The translations under genes were made by a program, and so were the position numbers. A stretch of DNA of 64,000 nt from Cylicocyclus nassatus (taxonomy: Eukaryota; Nematoda; Chromadorea; Rhabditida; Strongylidae): contig CATQJL010000112.1 of NCBI GenBank assembly GCA_958299035.1, positions 44,722,941 through 44,786,940 of the forward strand. Reading direction: 5' to 3'. The notes beneath the pieces were generated by a model. It was not told where the DNA came from and made no database searches. It worked only from the letters and a program-made list of their open reading frames with translations. Numbering within the stretch: the first letter of the stretch is position 1; each line of letters starts with the position of its first letter. Shown one piece after another: positions 11,259 to 24,000 of this stretch.

Positions 11259-11505
11259 ATGAGACCAACCCTGCTCCGTGCAGTAAGTCACTTCTATGCA
11301 CTAAGCGAATGTGACGAAATTCATTACATTAATTTTACCTAAGTTATTACCTGAATTTTTTCAGATAGCGGTCATTGTCATTACACTCCTCGCCGCTGAA
11401 GTCTTTGGAATCTCAGATGATGAAGCGAGAAAAAAAGGATTAGGACCTAAACCAATCATTCCGGGCTGGATCGCAGGCCTTCTGAAGTTATTTCATATCT
11501 CATAA
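11259..11505 (+). CDS. Small secreted peptide 2 (54 aa, two exons)
   Basis: Exon 1 is 11259-11282 (MRPTLLRA), with donor GTAAGT. Exon 2 is 11365-11505, with acceptor TTTTTTCAG, ending in TAA. The hydrophobic run IAVIVITLLAAEVFG is a typical signal peptide ending near residue 23. The mature peptide begins ISDDEARKKGLGPKP and ends IIPGWIAGLLKLFHIS, an amphipathic, weakly cationic stretch. The intron sits after codon 8 in phase 0, as in the gene at 9172, and the GIS..EAR.KGL core is shared while the tails differ. This is the pattern of a duplicated, fast-evolving secreted peptide family. I know no named family with this motif. An upstream ATG at 11218 in another frame was not used. Confidence 0.7.
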
Positions 11506-12098
11506 TATGGCATAATTTATCGACGCTACGCATGACTGTTGACTTCAGCCGGTATAAAATTCCGAACCTTTTTCTGGGTGCATACGTGATGTTTTCGCGA
11601 TATTTTTCAATAGAATATAAATTCGCTGCAACCACTTCGAGAAGTGTGTCCTTGCTTTCTTTTGTCAAAAATCCATTCTAATCAAACGGTTGTACACAAA
11701 GGCTTAGGAACTAAATGTAACAACAACGCACTTTCACCTCACAAACCGATTGATCGTTTTGCTGCAATTACGGACTTTGTCACGTTTCCAACCACCCTAA
11801 TTTCTATTTTGGCGGACGTTGTTCATTATTATCATTTTACAACAGCTTCAAATCTTGATGTGCAACATATGAGGTATAGAGGCTATTGCCGGAAAGAAGC
11901 GCAGCCGTATATCAATTGGGCTACGAACGCGGCAACGAACGCGGCATTCTCACCTTTGTAAATCCTGCGTCTCATGCGCTCTACGGCTAATAACTCCACG
12001 TCGCACCCCTACGCTTTGCGCCTTGGTCTAACGGTAGCCTATAAAGCAATTCTGGAGTCCCCTCCTGAGAGGAGCTGTTATTGCACAAGGATACTTAC
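11506..12098. other. Unassigned intergenic or intronic sequence
   Basis: Between small peptide gene 2 and the minus-strand exon at 12099. Short frames on both strands show no family signature. It includes a direct repeat of the phrase AACGCGGCA at 11928-11945. Confidence 0.4.
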
Positions 12099-12395
12099 GT
12101 ATGTCGTATGTTGCCGCGACATGCTTGTTGTTGAAGGCTCCGTCCACCCAGATTCTCGACTCCTATGTTTTAATCTTTCCTGAGCCTTCTCATGTCCCTG
12201 ATTCCGAATATGAAGTCGAGAATCCGCGAAAACTCCGACGATCTCCGTTCCGGAAAAGGCGCAGGCCGGTTCTCGGAACGGTGATTGGATCGGCGCGCAC
12301 GGATAGGCGGGCATTGCAGGAGGGGGCGGTGCCGACTTGGGGTTGTCATGCCTCTTCGTTATTCCGAAGCGATTTTCGCGCTTCCGGGGCGACAT
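12099..12395 (-). CDS. Minus-strand coding exon, probably first exon (99 codons)
   Basis: On the minus strand an ATG at 12395 (MSPRKRENRFGITKR..) opens a frame that runs 99 codons without a stop to a perfect consensus donor (ACATAC|GTAAGT) at 12099/12098. The block is clearly richer in G+C than its surroundings, as is the confirmed first exon of TMEM41 at 60.4 kb. The protein is basic at the start, then has a PPPPAMPAYP run and a charged, Ser/Thr-rich end; no signal peptide or domain is recognised. The frame stays open a further 37 codons upstream to an ATG at 12506, so the start is uncertain. Later exons, which should lie at lower coordinates, were not identified. Confidence 0.5.
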
Positions 12396-13298
12396 TTTGA
12401 GCCGCAATTTAGTCACTAGTTTGATAATAAGGGATCCCACTATTGTTAGCTGCCAAAAGCTTAAGACTCCGAAAGTAGGGTAGCGGTGCCTGTAAATTTC
12501 TGCCACGCATATTCATGTCTTTACAGCTACTTGCAAACCATTCAGTTTCACAATCTTTTTCTCTTGAGAAACTTCAGCTAGCTGCACTATACTTTTATAA
12601 ATCAAAAAGTATCTTGCCTATCTAAGTTGTGCGCAACACGCAGGTGTGGCAAAAACATGTGGCATGTGGAGCAAGTTTTCTGCCATAACTTACTACTGAA
12701 AAAAAGCCAGCGAATTCTTAGCAAAAAAATTGTCAAAATTTGGAAAAGCTTTTGTGTGTCGCAAAATTTTTTTCACTAATTAAAACCACACGTGAATTAA
12801 TTTTTTCAATTTGTGACCCAAACCCCAAAATTATAATTAAAATAGGGAATATTGATAATTCGAAATACAGGTATACGATACTAAAGGGAAACAGAATACT
12901 AGATCTAAATCGAAACAAATCAAATTTGACCTATGCTTCTTAGCTTACAAATGTAATTCAATAAGAAACACAGCCACTGACAAAGGTGACGTTGTCGTAC
13001 TTTTTACCGCCTTTTTCGAAAGAATAACTTTTGAAATAAAAAAATAACTAACAACTACAACGGTGTGATAGTGCAAAACCTTCTCTAAACCGTGTACACA
13101 AAATGACTCATAGATATTTCAAGAATCTTCAGCTACGGAGTAATTATGAACGTCAAATAATTGGGTTTTGCCCTTTTAAACGTGCAAGTTCAACAAATCC
13201 ATTTTTCGCAGATAAATATGGTAGTTATCTTCGGCTAGAACAATATCTTGTAGATGATGGTTGCCTTCTGTGATGTGACTTTGGTATCAAAACTATTA
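12396..13298. other. Unassigned AT-rich sequence
   Basis: Probable upstream region of the minus-strand exon at 12099-12395. No gene, transposon terminus or RNA gene was recognised. Confidence 0.4.
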
Positions 13299-13300
13299 TA

Positions 13301-14164
13301 TTAGGTCGTTCAATTCGTAGCGTTTTCGCTCTCGTCCTCATTTCTCTGAAAGGCGGTTGGTTTGCGGTAAGTGCTCATATTCTCGAGAAGAGCTAATCAT
13401 GCTCTTTGTAATGAACCCATTGGTTTCGATGGAAACGTGATCCACTCCACTTTGATTTCCCAGCTTCCAAATGATGAATTTTCAAATGACAAAAAGGAAC
13501 ATATTCGACTTCTGTCATTTTTTTACAGGAAGGCGTTTTGCACGGATCATTTGCCATGAAAAACGGCGCTTTCTTGTCAGTATGAAACAAAAAAGAAACA
13601 AACTACTTCAAAGAAACCAAGATTTTACGGGGCACCCTGAACAAGACTTTATGGAGAACGATGAAGATTCTGCACTGAAATTGAAGTTTGCTAGACAAGA
13701 ACAAAACAGTCGATCATCGTACGCGACCAATTTGCACCGTTTAAAGGAACCCCTACTGCAAAAGTGACTCTAAAAACAGGCTCTCTGATATTTTCTGCTT
13801 AACATGATATGGCTCCGCACGGCAAATGTCGTCAAAACTGTCTTACAAGACGGACCAGGAGACATATTAGTATCCGATATACTCTTTGTACCTCGCCCCA
13901 CCAGATGATCACTTGTCCCGTTCTCTTGCAAACTAAATAAATGGTGCTTTTTCCAATTCTAGATACGGCCTTAGGCACTGGTTAGACGACTTTTTGGGAT
14001 CAGATCTGCTGTGTTTTGGAAAAACAAAGTTGAAAATCTTTGCAAGATGGGGAAGGTTCTACCCAACAGCGGGGAATACATTGTAGACTATGACAAAATT
14101 TCGCCATTTCGTTGGTTTATGACGTTACGAACTTATAAAAATATAAACAATATTATAAACCTAA
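13301..14164 (+). mobile_element. Decayed, internally deleted mariner, 864 bp
   Basis: Left terminus TTAGGTCGTTCAATTCGTAG and right terminus ending CCTAA at 14164 are flanked by TA at 13299-13300 and 14165-14166. The first about 100 bp align with the mariner at 1063. Plus-strand transposase remnants are clear: NVVKTVLQD (about 13827-13853), then PIYSLYLAPPDDHL at 13874-13915, the mariner D34D signature block, then the C-terminal RHWLDDFLG and a final NSGEYIVDYDK. Frameshifts separate these blocks and the N-terminal half is largely missing. It is a pseudogene of the same family as the 1063 element. Confidence 0.85.
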
Positions 14165-14237
14165 TATAAACAGCTGTAGCACAGCTGCGAAGTTGAAAAT
14201 AGTTTTCACTGTTTTAGCCAACACCAAGATTATTATA

Positions 14238-14959
14238 TCAGGTTGGTCCGAAAGTTCTCTTGCGTCAATTCAAAAAATGGTAACTTCTTTCTACTGCTAT
14301 CTTTTTGCACGACTTTAATTCTCTTAGAAATTATCAGCCGTGTGCTTTCCAATGATACCTCGCACACTCTTTAGTAAGCTCCGAATGCAGAGATAAAATT
14401 GGGATAAGAAAATCACTTCAACTTTGAATCTTTGAAGCAAACCCGTTAAACTTTCTAAAACCGTGCCTTAAAATCAAAAACAGGCAGTAATCTAGGCTTC
14501 TTAGTCCGCTCTTTCTAGCTGAGCAGAGTTTGCGCTGAGCGAACCCTTCTTTAAAACGTTATGATTTTTGAGAAGAAAAAGTCAAAAAATCACTCTCTTC
14601 GGAAAACTGATTTTTTTGGCATTTTTTCCAAAAAATCATAACTTTTTAAGAAGGAGTCGATCAACGCGTTTCGTTCAGCTAGAAGGAGGAAATGGAAAAA
14701 CCTGGATTACTGGCTGTTCTGGATTTTATGTCACAGTTTTGGAATGTTTGATGGGCTTGCCTCAACATCCCGAAATTAAAGTGAATTCCTTTTTCGAGTT
14801 TTATCTCTGCATTCGGAGCTTACTAGAGTGTGCGCAAAGTGTCTTTGTAGGCTGCACGTCTGGTAATTTCTAATGGAATTAAATTATTGCAAATTACAGC
14901 AATAAAAAGAATCTACGATCTTTTGAATTTTGTGCGACAGAACTTTCGGACCAGCCTAT
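14238..14959. mobile_element. Mariner-like MITE, 722 bp
   Basis: Left terminus TCAGGTTGGTCCGAAAGTTC and right terminus AGAACTTTCGGACCAGCCTAT are imperfect inverted copies, flanked by TA at 14236-14237 and 14960-14961. A 101-codon frame inside (14568-14873) lacks transposase motifs. It sits 73 bp from the mariner at 13301-14164. A degraded related segment is seen near 28560-28725. Confidence 0.75.
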
Positions 14960-14961
14960 TA

Positions 14962-16913
14962 GAATTCATTCGGCTAATGTAAGAATTCTCGTGCATTACT
15001 CCCCCCCCCCCCTCCCCGCTGCATTGGGTAGGGTAGTTGTGTGGGCTTCGCCTGCCCAACCTAATATTGAAGCGGCTGTGACTAAAGGTAACAACAAAAC
15101 AACAAAAACTGTCTAACTACCACGCGTTATATACAGCCACTCACGAGGGGATTTTGAAGAAGTATGCGATCTTTGCATATGGACAATATTTACGATCTCG
15201 TAAGCCCGTAACTTGACGACTGTTATGTAATAGATTGGAGCTTGGTGCATGCACCGTTCAATAGCGAGGAAGCTTCAGTGACTTAACCTGTAAAGGAAGC
15301 AGGCAAGTCTTTTAACAGTTAGTGAAAAGTGCAGGCGAATTTATGCACGTTCGTGGCTTACTACATCCCTGACACCATTTCTGCCAGAAGACCCTGGACT
15401 CCGCAAAGACCACGCTTTTCGTAAACAGCATGTCTGAAAAACTCTATGAGCATTCTCAAATCAAGATCGCCAATATGCTAGAAAACCTATCGGCAAGCTT
15501 CGGCAGTGCAAAAGGAGAAACTAGCAAATAACCCGAACTTCTGGGAAAACTTGCCCATGGAGGTCTGACCTGCTGATCAAGAAAATGGCATCTGCTTAGC
15601 AGGACGATGTGATTTTTTTAGAAAACAGCAGCTCTTCTATCTTTTTGCAAAAGAAGTCTCCGACTGCCTCCGAGCGCTTGTCAATCTACGGAAACAGCAT
15701 TATCAAGCACTGTGCTTACTGGATTTTTGTATGTGCGTTGTGCGTTGTGTTATATCCTTGCGAACATACATCCGCAGAAAAATTCTAGAAAACTGGGAGA
15801 GGATTATTGAAGACATGTATAAAAAATTTGCTTTGATGAGCTGAGTACAATGCTATTCTCGGATTCAGAATGTGTTCATTCCGAAGGAAGAAGATGCTGC
15901 ATAATTCGCGTGATTCGCGTAATTTCGCGAAATTCCCGGAATCCGCGACATTCATGGCAACTTTGCACTTCTGTGAGCGGTGCAATTGTTTGGTCTCTAA
16001 GCTACTCTCCATGCTTTCCGTCGATTTTAATGCAAAAGAATCTCTTTAAGGAATGCCATGATTCTTACCTCGATTCATGCAAAATGCACGGTGTAGTTAT
16101 GGCAAGACTTACTAGCTATAAGTCATATCCAAGTCGTCGAAGGAAACTCGCTAAAACCTCTAAATGCAAATTAGCGTTTAAGCATTTCTTAGATCCATTT
16201 ATCTGTAGCTTGACTTCAAGTTCTCCATTTCCTACTTCTTGCAGCCTTAAATCTATTTCCTGCTTTGCGCTGTTCATTATTGTATAGCAAACCATTTTGC
16301 ATCCCTATACTTGAGCAAGTAAATAGGACAATCGTCACAGTTGCTATCATTTCACGCCACATTTCCTACGCCACCAATGTCAGCAGCTTTAATGGAAAAT
16401 GAAGTTTTTCTATTTTGAAAAACGAAATTGTTCACGTAGCTTACTTTTGAAAACGTGAACCAAATGAATTAACAGTAGGCTGCCTGTGCTTACAAACAAA
16501 GCATATGATGTCGACTTCATGAAGCCAGATACATGCACAAATTGGCACTCTGTCACAAAATTTTCCAGAAGGTTGTGGATGAAATAGTGAGAGCTATCAT
16601 ACCAATTTTTTGAATCCATGATTATTCGGGACGAGGCCTAGTGTGATGATGATCATCCTCACATTATGTAATGCTAGAAACAACAACCTTGTCCGTAAAT
16701 ATAATGCGTTCTACTCAAAACAGGAGAAAATATTGCTCTATAAACGTTTTTCATTCTTCCAGAAAACGATTGAGAGACCATAAAGGCAGAGTTGCTTCCA
16801 GCCTTAAATGCTTCGAATGATTTAATGCACACCATGGATGACCCTCTAGTCACACTTTTCGCGTAGAAATGTGGCACATATCCCTTTCGTATTACATATA
16901 AGAGCAATGCTTA
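14962..16913. other. Unassigned sequence
   Basis: Contains a C12 run with CCTCCCC at 15001-15018 and AT-rich sequence with short frames on both strands. No gene or complete mobile element was recognised. The 145-codon plus frame at 15850-16287 has no recognisable domain and overlaps minus frames, so it is not called. Confidence 0.4.
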
Positions 16914-17362
16914 CAAGGGAGAGATACTTGGTGACCATGGTCTTCAGTACAGTAGACCATACATCTCAAAACGCTGAATTCAACTCTGCTTTCGATATCT
17001 GCGAAGCGGTCTTCTGAAGGAGAGTATGAACTTTTTTCTGAAGAAAATTTGGGCATTTCTGAACAGACGAAATCGCTAGCATCGGTCTAATTTACTGCTT
17101 GATGCTACGGAACGAAATCTTAGGCAGAGGACTGTAGTATAATATTTACATTGAGTGATTCAAACTGCTTTTGTAAATGAAGGAAAATTTGCATTGGTGA
17201 TTTTGAACCCCCGTAATAATGCATTTTTTCCATGCAAAAAATATCATAATTCCACCCAGATAATCGTTTCGCAGATATCGAAAACAGCTTTCGAACATTC
17301 AAAGGTGCATCCACAAATATATACTTCATTATAAATCACGGTCACCAAGTATCCTTCCCCTG
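16914..17362. mobile_element. Harbinger-like MITE, 449 bp
   Basis: Left terminus CAAGGGAGAGATACTTGGTG and right terminus CACCAAGTATCCTTCCCCTG are inverted copies, flanked by TTA at 16911-16913 and 17363-17365. Imperfect arms continue inward (TTTCGATATCTGCGAA at the left, TTCGCAGATATCGAAA at the right). The same family is at 30182. No coding capacity was seen. Confidence 0.85.
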
Positions 17363-17365
17363 TTA

Positions 17366-18065
17366 AAGAGCTAAAACAGTTGCCAGAAGGTTGCAAGGAA
17401 ATGCTAGGAATTACTCAGGATCTCTAAAATATCTACCACGAGACTAATAGCTAATCACTACGTAATATATAACGAATTCGTTGATTACGCAATAGTCCTC
17501 TGATAGTTGGATTATGGCAAACGAGGAGGCCGCAGACGTAAAAATTATGATGAAATACACTGATCTTTGGAATTGGATTGCTGCCAAGTGGCATGCGTTT
17601 TGGAACGCTGCCAAATTTCATAAGGGGTGACCAAGCATATTTTCGTAAAAGGGTCACACGGGTTTCGAAAGGCAAACATGAGTGCCTCAATAATTTTGAG
17701 ACTGTTCCGCCAGTGCCCGGGTGTGTTATTTGTACCAGCTTTTCGAAATTGAACTTGTTATTCCAGAATGTGTTTTCAAATATGTTCTACTCCTATTAGT
17801 TGCTTTTGAAATGATGCCAAATTGCGTGAAAGCGTGACTTGAGCTAAATTCATCTATATTCTCAACTCTTCGTAAAACTCGACTACTCGACTAAAACTAA
17901 CAGCTCGTGCTCTAACAACAGTCACTTTAGGATTATCTTGCTTCCGCGTGTAGACAAGACAGTGCGTGAATAACTTAGTCTCGCTGGTACTTTTGGAAGC
18001 GTTTATTTAACAACAGCCTTGCTTTTGCTTATGTAACTGAGTCCCGCTGGTTTCAACTGAGTATC
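17366..18065. other. Unassigned flank of the satellite array
   Basis: No gene recognised. An imperfect direct repeat lies just before the array (TAACTTAGTCTCGCTGGTAC near 17970 and TAACTGAGTCCCGCTGGTTT near 18035). Confidence 0.4.
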
Positions 18066-21000
18066 GGTGTGTAAGCGGCACGTAGGGCAACCCGATCGGG
18101 CAGGGAAACTGATTTTTGTATGTTTGGGGCAATTCTTGTAATTTTTTGACGGTCTTCAAGCGGCACGTAGGGCATAAACTTTCTTTTTGAATAGTTACTC
18201 TCGGTCTGTAAGCGGCACGTAGGGCAACCCAATCGGGCAGGGAAACTGATTTTTGTATGTTTGGGGCAATTCTTGTAACTTTTTGACGGTCTTCAAGCGG
18301 CCCGTAGGGCATAAACTTTCTTTTTGAATAGTTACTCTCGGTCTGTAAGCGGCACGTAGGGCAACCCAATCGGGCAGGGAAACTGATTTTTGTATGTTTG
18401 GGGCAATTCTTGTAATTTTTTGACGGTCTTCAAGCGGCACGTAGGGCATAAACTTTCTTTTTGAATAGTTACTCTCGGTCTGTAAGCGGCACGTAGGGCA
18501 ACCCGATCGGGCAGGGAAACTGATTTTTGTATGTTTGGGGCAATTCTTGTAACTTTTTGACGGTCTTCAAGCGGCCCGTAGGGCATAAACTTTCTTTTTG
18601 AATAGTTACTCTCGGTCTGTAAGCGGCACGTAGGGCAACCCAATCGGGCAGGGAAACTGATTTTTGTATGTTTGGGGCAATTCTTGTAATTTTTTGACGG
18701 TCTTCAAGCGGCACGTAGGGCATAAACTTTCTTTTTGAATAGTTACTCTCGGTCTGTAAGCGGCACGTAGGGCAACCCGATCGGGCAGGGAAGCAGATTT
18801 TTGTATGTTTGGGGCAATTCTTGTAATTTTTTGACGGTCTTCAAGCGGCACGTAGAACATAAACTTTCTTTTTGAATAGTTACTCTCGGTCTGTAAGCGG
18901 CACGTAGGGCAACCCGATCGGGCAGGGAAACTGATTTTTGTATGTTTGGGGCAATTCTTGTAATTTTTTGACGGTCTTCAAGCGGCACGTAGGGCATAAA
19001 CTTTCTTTTTGAATAGTTACTCTCGGTCTGTAAGCGGCACGTAGGGCAACCCGATCGGGCAGGGAAACAGATTTTTGTATGTTTGGGGCAGTTCTTATAA
19101 TTCCTAAACGGTCTTCAAGGGCACGTAAGGCATAAACTTTCTTTCTGAATAGTTACTCTCGGTCTGTAAGCGGCACGTAGGGCAACCCGATCGGGCAGGG
19201 AAACTGATTTTTGTATGTTTGGGGCAATTCTTGTAATTTTTTGACGGTCTTCAAGCGGCACGTAGGGCATAAACTTTCTCTTTGAATAGTTACTCTCGGT
19301 CTGTAAGCGGCACGTAGGGCAACCCGATCGGGCAGGGAAACTGATTTTTGTATGTTTGGGGCAATTCTTGTAATTTTTTGACGGTCTTCAAGCGGCACGT
19401 AGGGCATAAACTTTCTTTTTGAATAGTTACTCTCGGTCTGTAAGCGGCACGTAGGGCAACCCGATCGGGCAGGGAAACAGATTTTTGTATGTTTGGGGCA
19501 GTTCTTATAATTCCTAAACGGTCTTCAAGCGGCACGTAAGGCATAAACTTTCTTTCTGAATAGTTAACATCGGTCTGTAAGCGGCGCGTAGGGCAACCCG
19601 ATCGGCCAGGGAAACAGATTTTTGTACGTTTGGGGCAATTCTTGTAATTTTTTGACGGTCTTCAAGCGGCACGTAGGGCATAAACTTTCTCTTTGAATAG
19701 TTACTTTCGGTCTGTAAGCGGCACGTAGGGCAACCCGATCGGGCAGGGAAACTGATTTTTATATGTTTGGGGCAATTCTTGTAATTTTTTGACGGTCTTC
19801 AAGCGGCACGTAGGGCATAAACTTTTTTTTGAATAGTTACTCTCGGTCTGTAAGCGGCACGTAGGGCAACCCGATCGGGCAGGGAAACAGATTTTTGTAT
19901 GTTTGGGGCAGTTCTTATAATTCCTAAACGGTCTTCAAGCGGCACGTAAGGCATAAACTTTCTTTTTGAATAGTTACTCTCGGTCTGTAAGCGGCACGTA
20001 GGGCAACCCGATCGGGCAGGGAAACTGATTTTTGTATGTTTGGGGCAATTCGTGTAATTTTTTGACGGTCTTCAAGCGGCACGTAGGGCATAAACTTTCT
20101 TTTTGAATAGTTACTCTCGGTCTGTAAGCGGCACGTAGGGCAACCCAATCGGGCAGGGAAACTGATTTTTGTATGTTTGGGGCAATTCTTGTAATTTTTT
20201 GACGGTCTTCAAGCGGCACGTAGGGCATAAACTTTCTTTTTGAATAGTTACTCTCGGTCTGTAAGCGGCACGTAGGGCAACCCGATCGGGCAGGGAAGCA
20301 GATTTTTGTATGTTTGGGGCAATTCTTGTAATTTTTTGACGGTCTTCAAGCGGCACGTAGAACATAAACTTTCTTTTTGAATAGTTACTCTCGGTCTGTA
20401 AGCGGCACGTAGGGCAACCCGATCGGGCAGGGAAACTGATTTTTGTATGTTTGGGGCAATTCTTGTAATTTTTTGACGGTCTTCAAGCGGCACGTAGGGC
20501 ATAAACTTTCTTTTTGAATAGTTACTCTCGGTCTGTAAGCGGCACGTAGGGCAACCCGATCGGGCAGGGAAACAGATTTTTGTATGTTTGGGGCAGTTCT
20601 TATAATTCCTAAACGGTCTTCAAGGGCACGTAAGGCATAAACTTTCTTTCTGAATAGTTACTCTCGGTCTGTAAGCGGCACGTAGGGCAACCCGATCGGG
20701 CAGGGAAACTGATTTTTGTATGTTTGGGGCAATTCTTGTAATTTTTTGACGGTCTTCAAGCGGCACGTAGGGCATAAACTTTCTCTTTGAATAGTTACTC
20801 TCGGTCTGTAAGCGGCACGTAGGGCAACCCGATCGGGCAGGGAAACTGATTTTTGTATGTTTGGGGCAATTCTTGTAATTTTTTGACGGTCTTCAAGCGG
20901 CACGTAGGGCATAAACTTTCTTTTTGAATAGTTACTCTCGGTCTGTAAGCGGCACGTAGGGCAACCCGATCGGGCAGGGAAACAGATTTTTGTATGTTTG

Positions 21001-24000
21001 GGGCAGTTCTTATAATTCCTAAACGGTCTTCAAGCGGCACGTAAGGCATAAACTTTCTTTCTGAATAGTTAACATCGGTCTGTAAGCGGCGCGTAGGGCA
21101 ACACGATCGGCCAGGGAAACAGATGTACGTTTGGGGCAATTCTTGTAATTTTTTGACGGTCTTCAAGCGGCACGTAGGGCATAAACTTTCTCTTTGAATA
21201 GTTACTCTCGGTCTGTAAGCGGCACGTAGGGCAACCCGATCGGGCAGGGAAACTGATTTTTGTATGTTTGGGGCAATTCTTGTAATTTTTTGACGGTCTT
21301 CAAGCGGCACGTAGGGCATAAACTTTTTTTGAATAGTTACTCTCGGTCTGTAAGCGGCACGTAGGGCAACCCGATCGGGCAGGGAAACAGATTTTTGTAT
21401 GTTTGGGGCAGTTCTTATAATTCCTAAACGGTCTTCAAGCGGCACTTAAGGCATAAACTTTCTTTTTGAATAGTTACTTTCGGTCTGTAAGCGGCACGTA
21501 GGGCAACCCGATCGGGCAGGGAAGCAGATTTTTGTATGTTTGGGGCAATTCTTGTAATTTTTTGACGGTCTTCAAGCGGCACGTAGGGCATAAACTTTCT
21601 TTTTGAATAGTTACTCTCGGTCTGTAAGCGGCACGTAGGGCAACCCGATCGGGCAGGGAAACAGATTTTTGTATGTTTGGGGCAGTTCTTATAATTCCTA
21701 AACGGTCTTCAAGCGGCACGTAAGGCATAAACTTTCTTTCTGAATAGTTAACATCGGTCTGTAAGCGGCGCGTAGGGCAACCCGATCGGCCAGGGAAACA
21801 GATTTTTGTACGTTTGGGGCAATTCTTGTAATTTTTTGACGGTCTTCAAGCGGCACGTAGGGCATAAACTTTCTCTTTGAATAGTTACTTTCGGTCTGTA
21901 AGCGGCACGTAGGGCAACCCGATCGGGCAGGGAAACTGATTTTTATATGTTTGGGGCAATTCTTGTAATTTTTTGACGGTCTTCAAGCGGCACGTAGGGC
22001 ATAAACTTTTTTTTGAATAGTTACTCTCGGTCTGTAAGCGGCACGTAGGGCAACCCGATCGGGCAGGGAAACAGATTTTTGTATGTTTGGGGCAGTTCTT
22101 ATAATTCCTAAACGGTCTTCAAGCGGCACGTAAGGCATAAACTTTCTTTTTGAATAGTTACTCTCGGTCTGTAAGCGGCACGTAGGGCAACCCGATCGGG
22201 CAGGGAAACTGATTTTTGTATGTTTGGGGCAATTCGTGTAATTTTTTGACGGTCTTCAAGCGGCACGTAGGGCATAAACTTTCTTTTTGAATAGTTACTC
22301 TCGGTCTGTAAGCGGCACGTAGGGCAACCCGATCGGGCAGGGAAACAGATTTTTGTATGTTTGGGGCAGTTCTTATAATTCCTAAACGGTCTTCAAGCGG
22401 CACGTAAGGCATAAACTTTCTTTCTGAATAGTTAACATCGGTCTGTAAGCGGCACGTAGGGCAACCCGATCGGGCAGGGAAACTGATTTTTGTATGTTTG
22501 GGGCAATTCTTGTAATTTTTTGACGGTCTTCAAGCGGCACGTAGGGCATAAACTTTCTTTTTGAATAGTTACTCTCGGTCTGTAAGCGGCACGTAGGGCA
22601 ACCCGATCGGGCAGGGAAACTGATTTTTGTATGTTTGGGGCAATTCTTGTAATTTTTTGACGGTCTTCAAGCGGCACGTAGGGCATAAACTTTCTTTTTG
22701 AATAGTTACTCTCGGTCTGTAAGCGGCACGTAGGGCAACCCGATCGGGCAGGGAAACAGATTTTTGTATGTTTGGGGCAGTTCTTATAATTCCTAAACGG
22801 TCTTCAAGCGGCACGTAAGGCATAAACTTTCTTTCTGAATAGTTAACATCGGTCTGTAAGCGGCGCGTAGGGCAACCCGATCGGCCAGGGAAACAGATTT
22901 TTGTACGTTTGGGGCAATTCTTGTAATTTTTTGACGGTCTTCAAGCGGCACGTAGGGCATAAACTTTCTCTTTGAATAGTTACTTTCGGTCTGTAAGCGG
23001 CACGTAGGGCAACCCGATCGGGCAGGGAAGCAGATTTTTGTATGTTTGGGGCAATTCTTGTAATTTTTTGACGGTCTTCAAGCGGCACGTAGGGCATAAA
23101 CTTTCTTTTTGAATAGTTACTCTCGGTCTGTAAGCGGCACGTAGGGCAACCCGATCGGGCAGGGAAACAGATTTTTGTATGTTTGGGGCAGTTCTTATAA
23201 TTCCTAAACGGTCTTCAAGCGGCACGTAAGGCATAAACTTTCTTTTTGAATAGTTACTCTCGGTCTGTAAGCGGCACGTAGGGCAACCCGATCGGGCAGG
23301 GAAACTGATTTTTGTATGTTTGGGGCAATTCGTGTAATTTTTTGACGGTCTTCAAGCGGCACGTAGGGCATAAACTTTCTTTTTGAATAGTTACTCTCGG
23401 TCTGTAAGCGGCACGTAGGGCAACCCGATCGGGCAGGGAAACAGATTTTTGTATGTTTGGGGCAGTTCTTATAATTCCTAAACGGTCTTCAAGCGGCACG
23501 TAAGGCATAAACTTTCTTTCTGAATAGTTACTCTCGGTCTGTAAGCGGCACGTAGGGCAACCCGATCGGGCAGGGAAACTGATTTTTGTATGTTTGGGGC
23601 AATTCTTGTAATTTTTTGACGGTCTTCAAGCGGCACGTAGGGCATAAACTTTCTCTTTGAATAGTTACTCTCGGTCTGTAAGCGGCACGTAGGGCAACCC
23701 GATCGGGCAGGGAAACTGATTTTTGTATGTTTGGGGCAATTCTTGTAATTTTTTGACGGTCTTCAAGCGGCACGTAGGGCATAAACTTTCTTTTTGAATA
23801 GTTACTCTCGGTCTGTAAGCGGCACGTAGGGCAACCCGATCGGGCAGGGAAACAGATTTTTGTATGTTTGGGGCAGTTCTTATAATTCCTAAACGGTCTT
23901 CAAGCGGCACGTAAGGCATAAACTTTCTTTCTGAATAGTTAACATCGGTCTGTAAGCGGCACGTAGGGCAACCCGATCGGGCAGGGAAACTGATTTTTGT

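Noticed and set aside
20795..21445. 216-codon minus-strand open frame in the satellite, plus many 84-codon copies
   Set aside because: The frames arise because 137-bp monomers lack stops in several frames. Frame changes at each unit, there is no start context, and the same peptide recurs only because the DNA is repeated.
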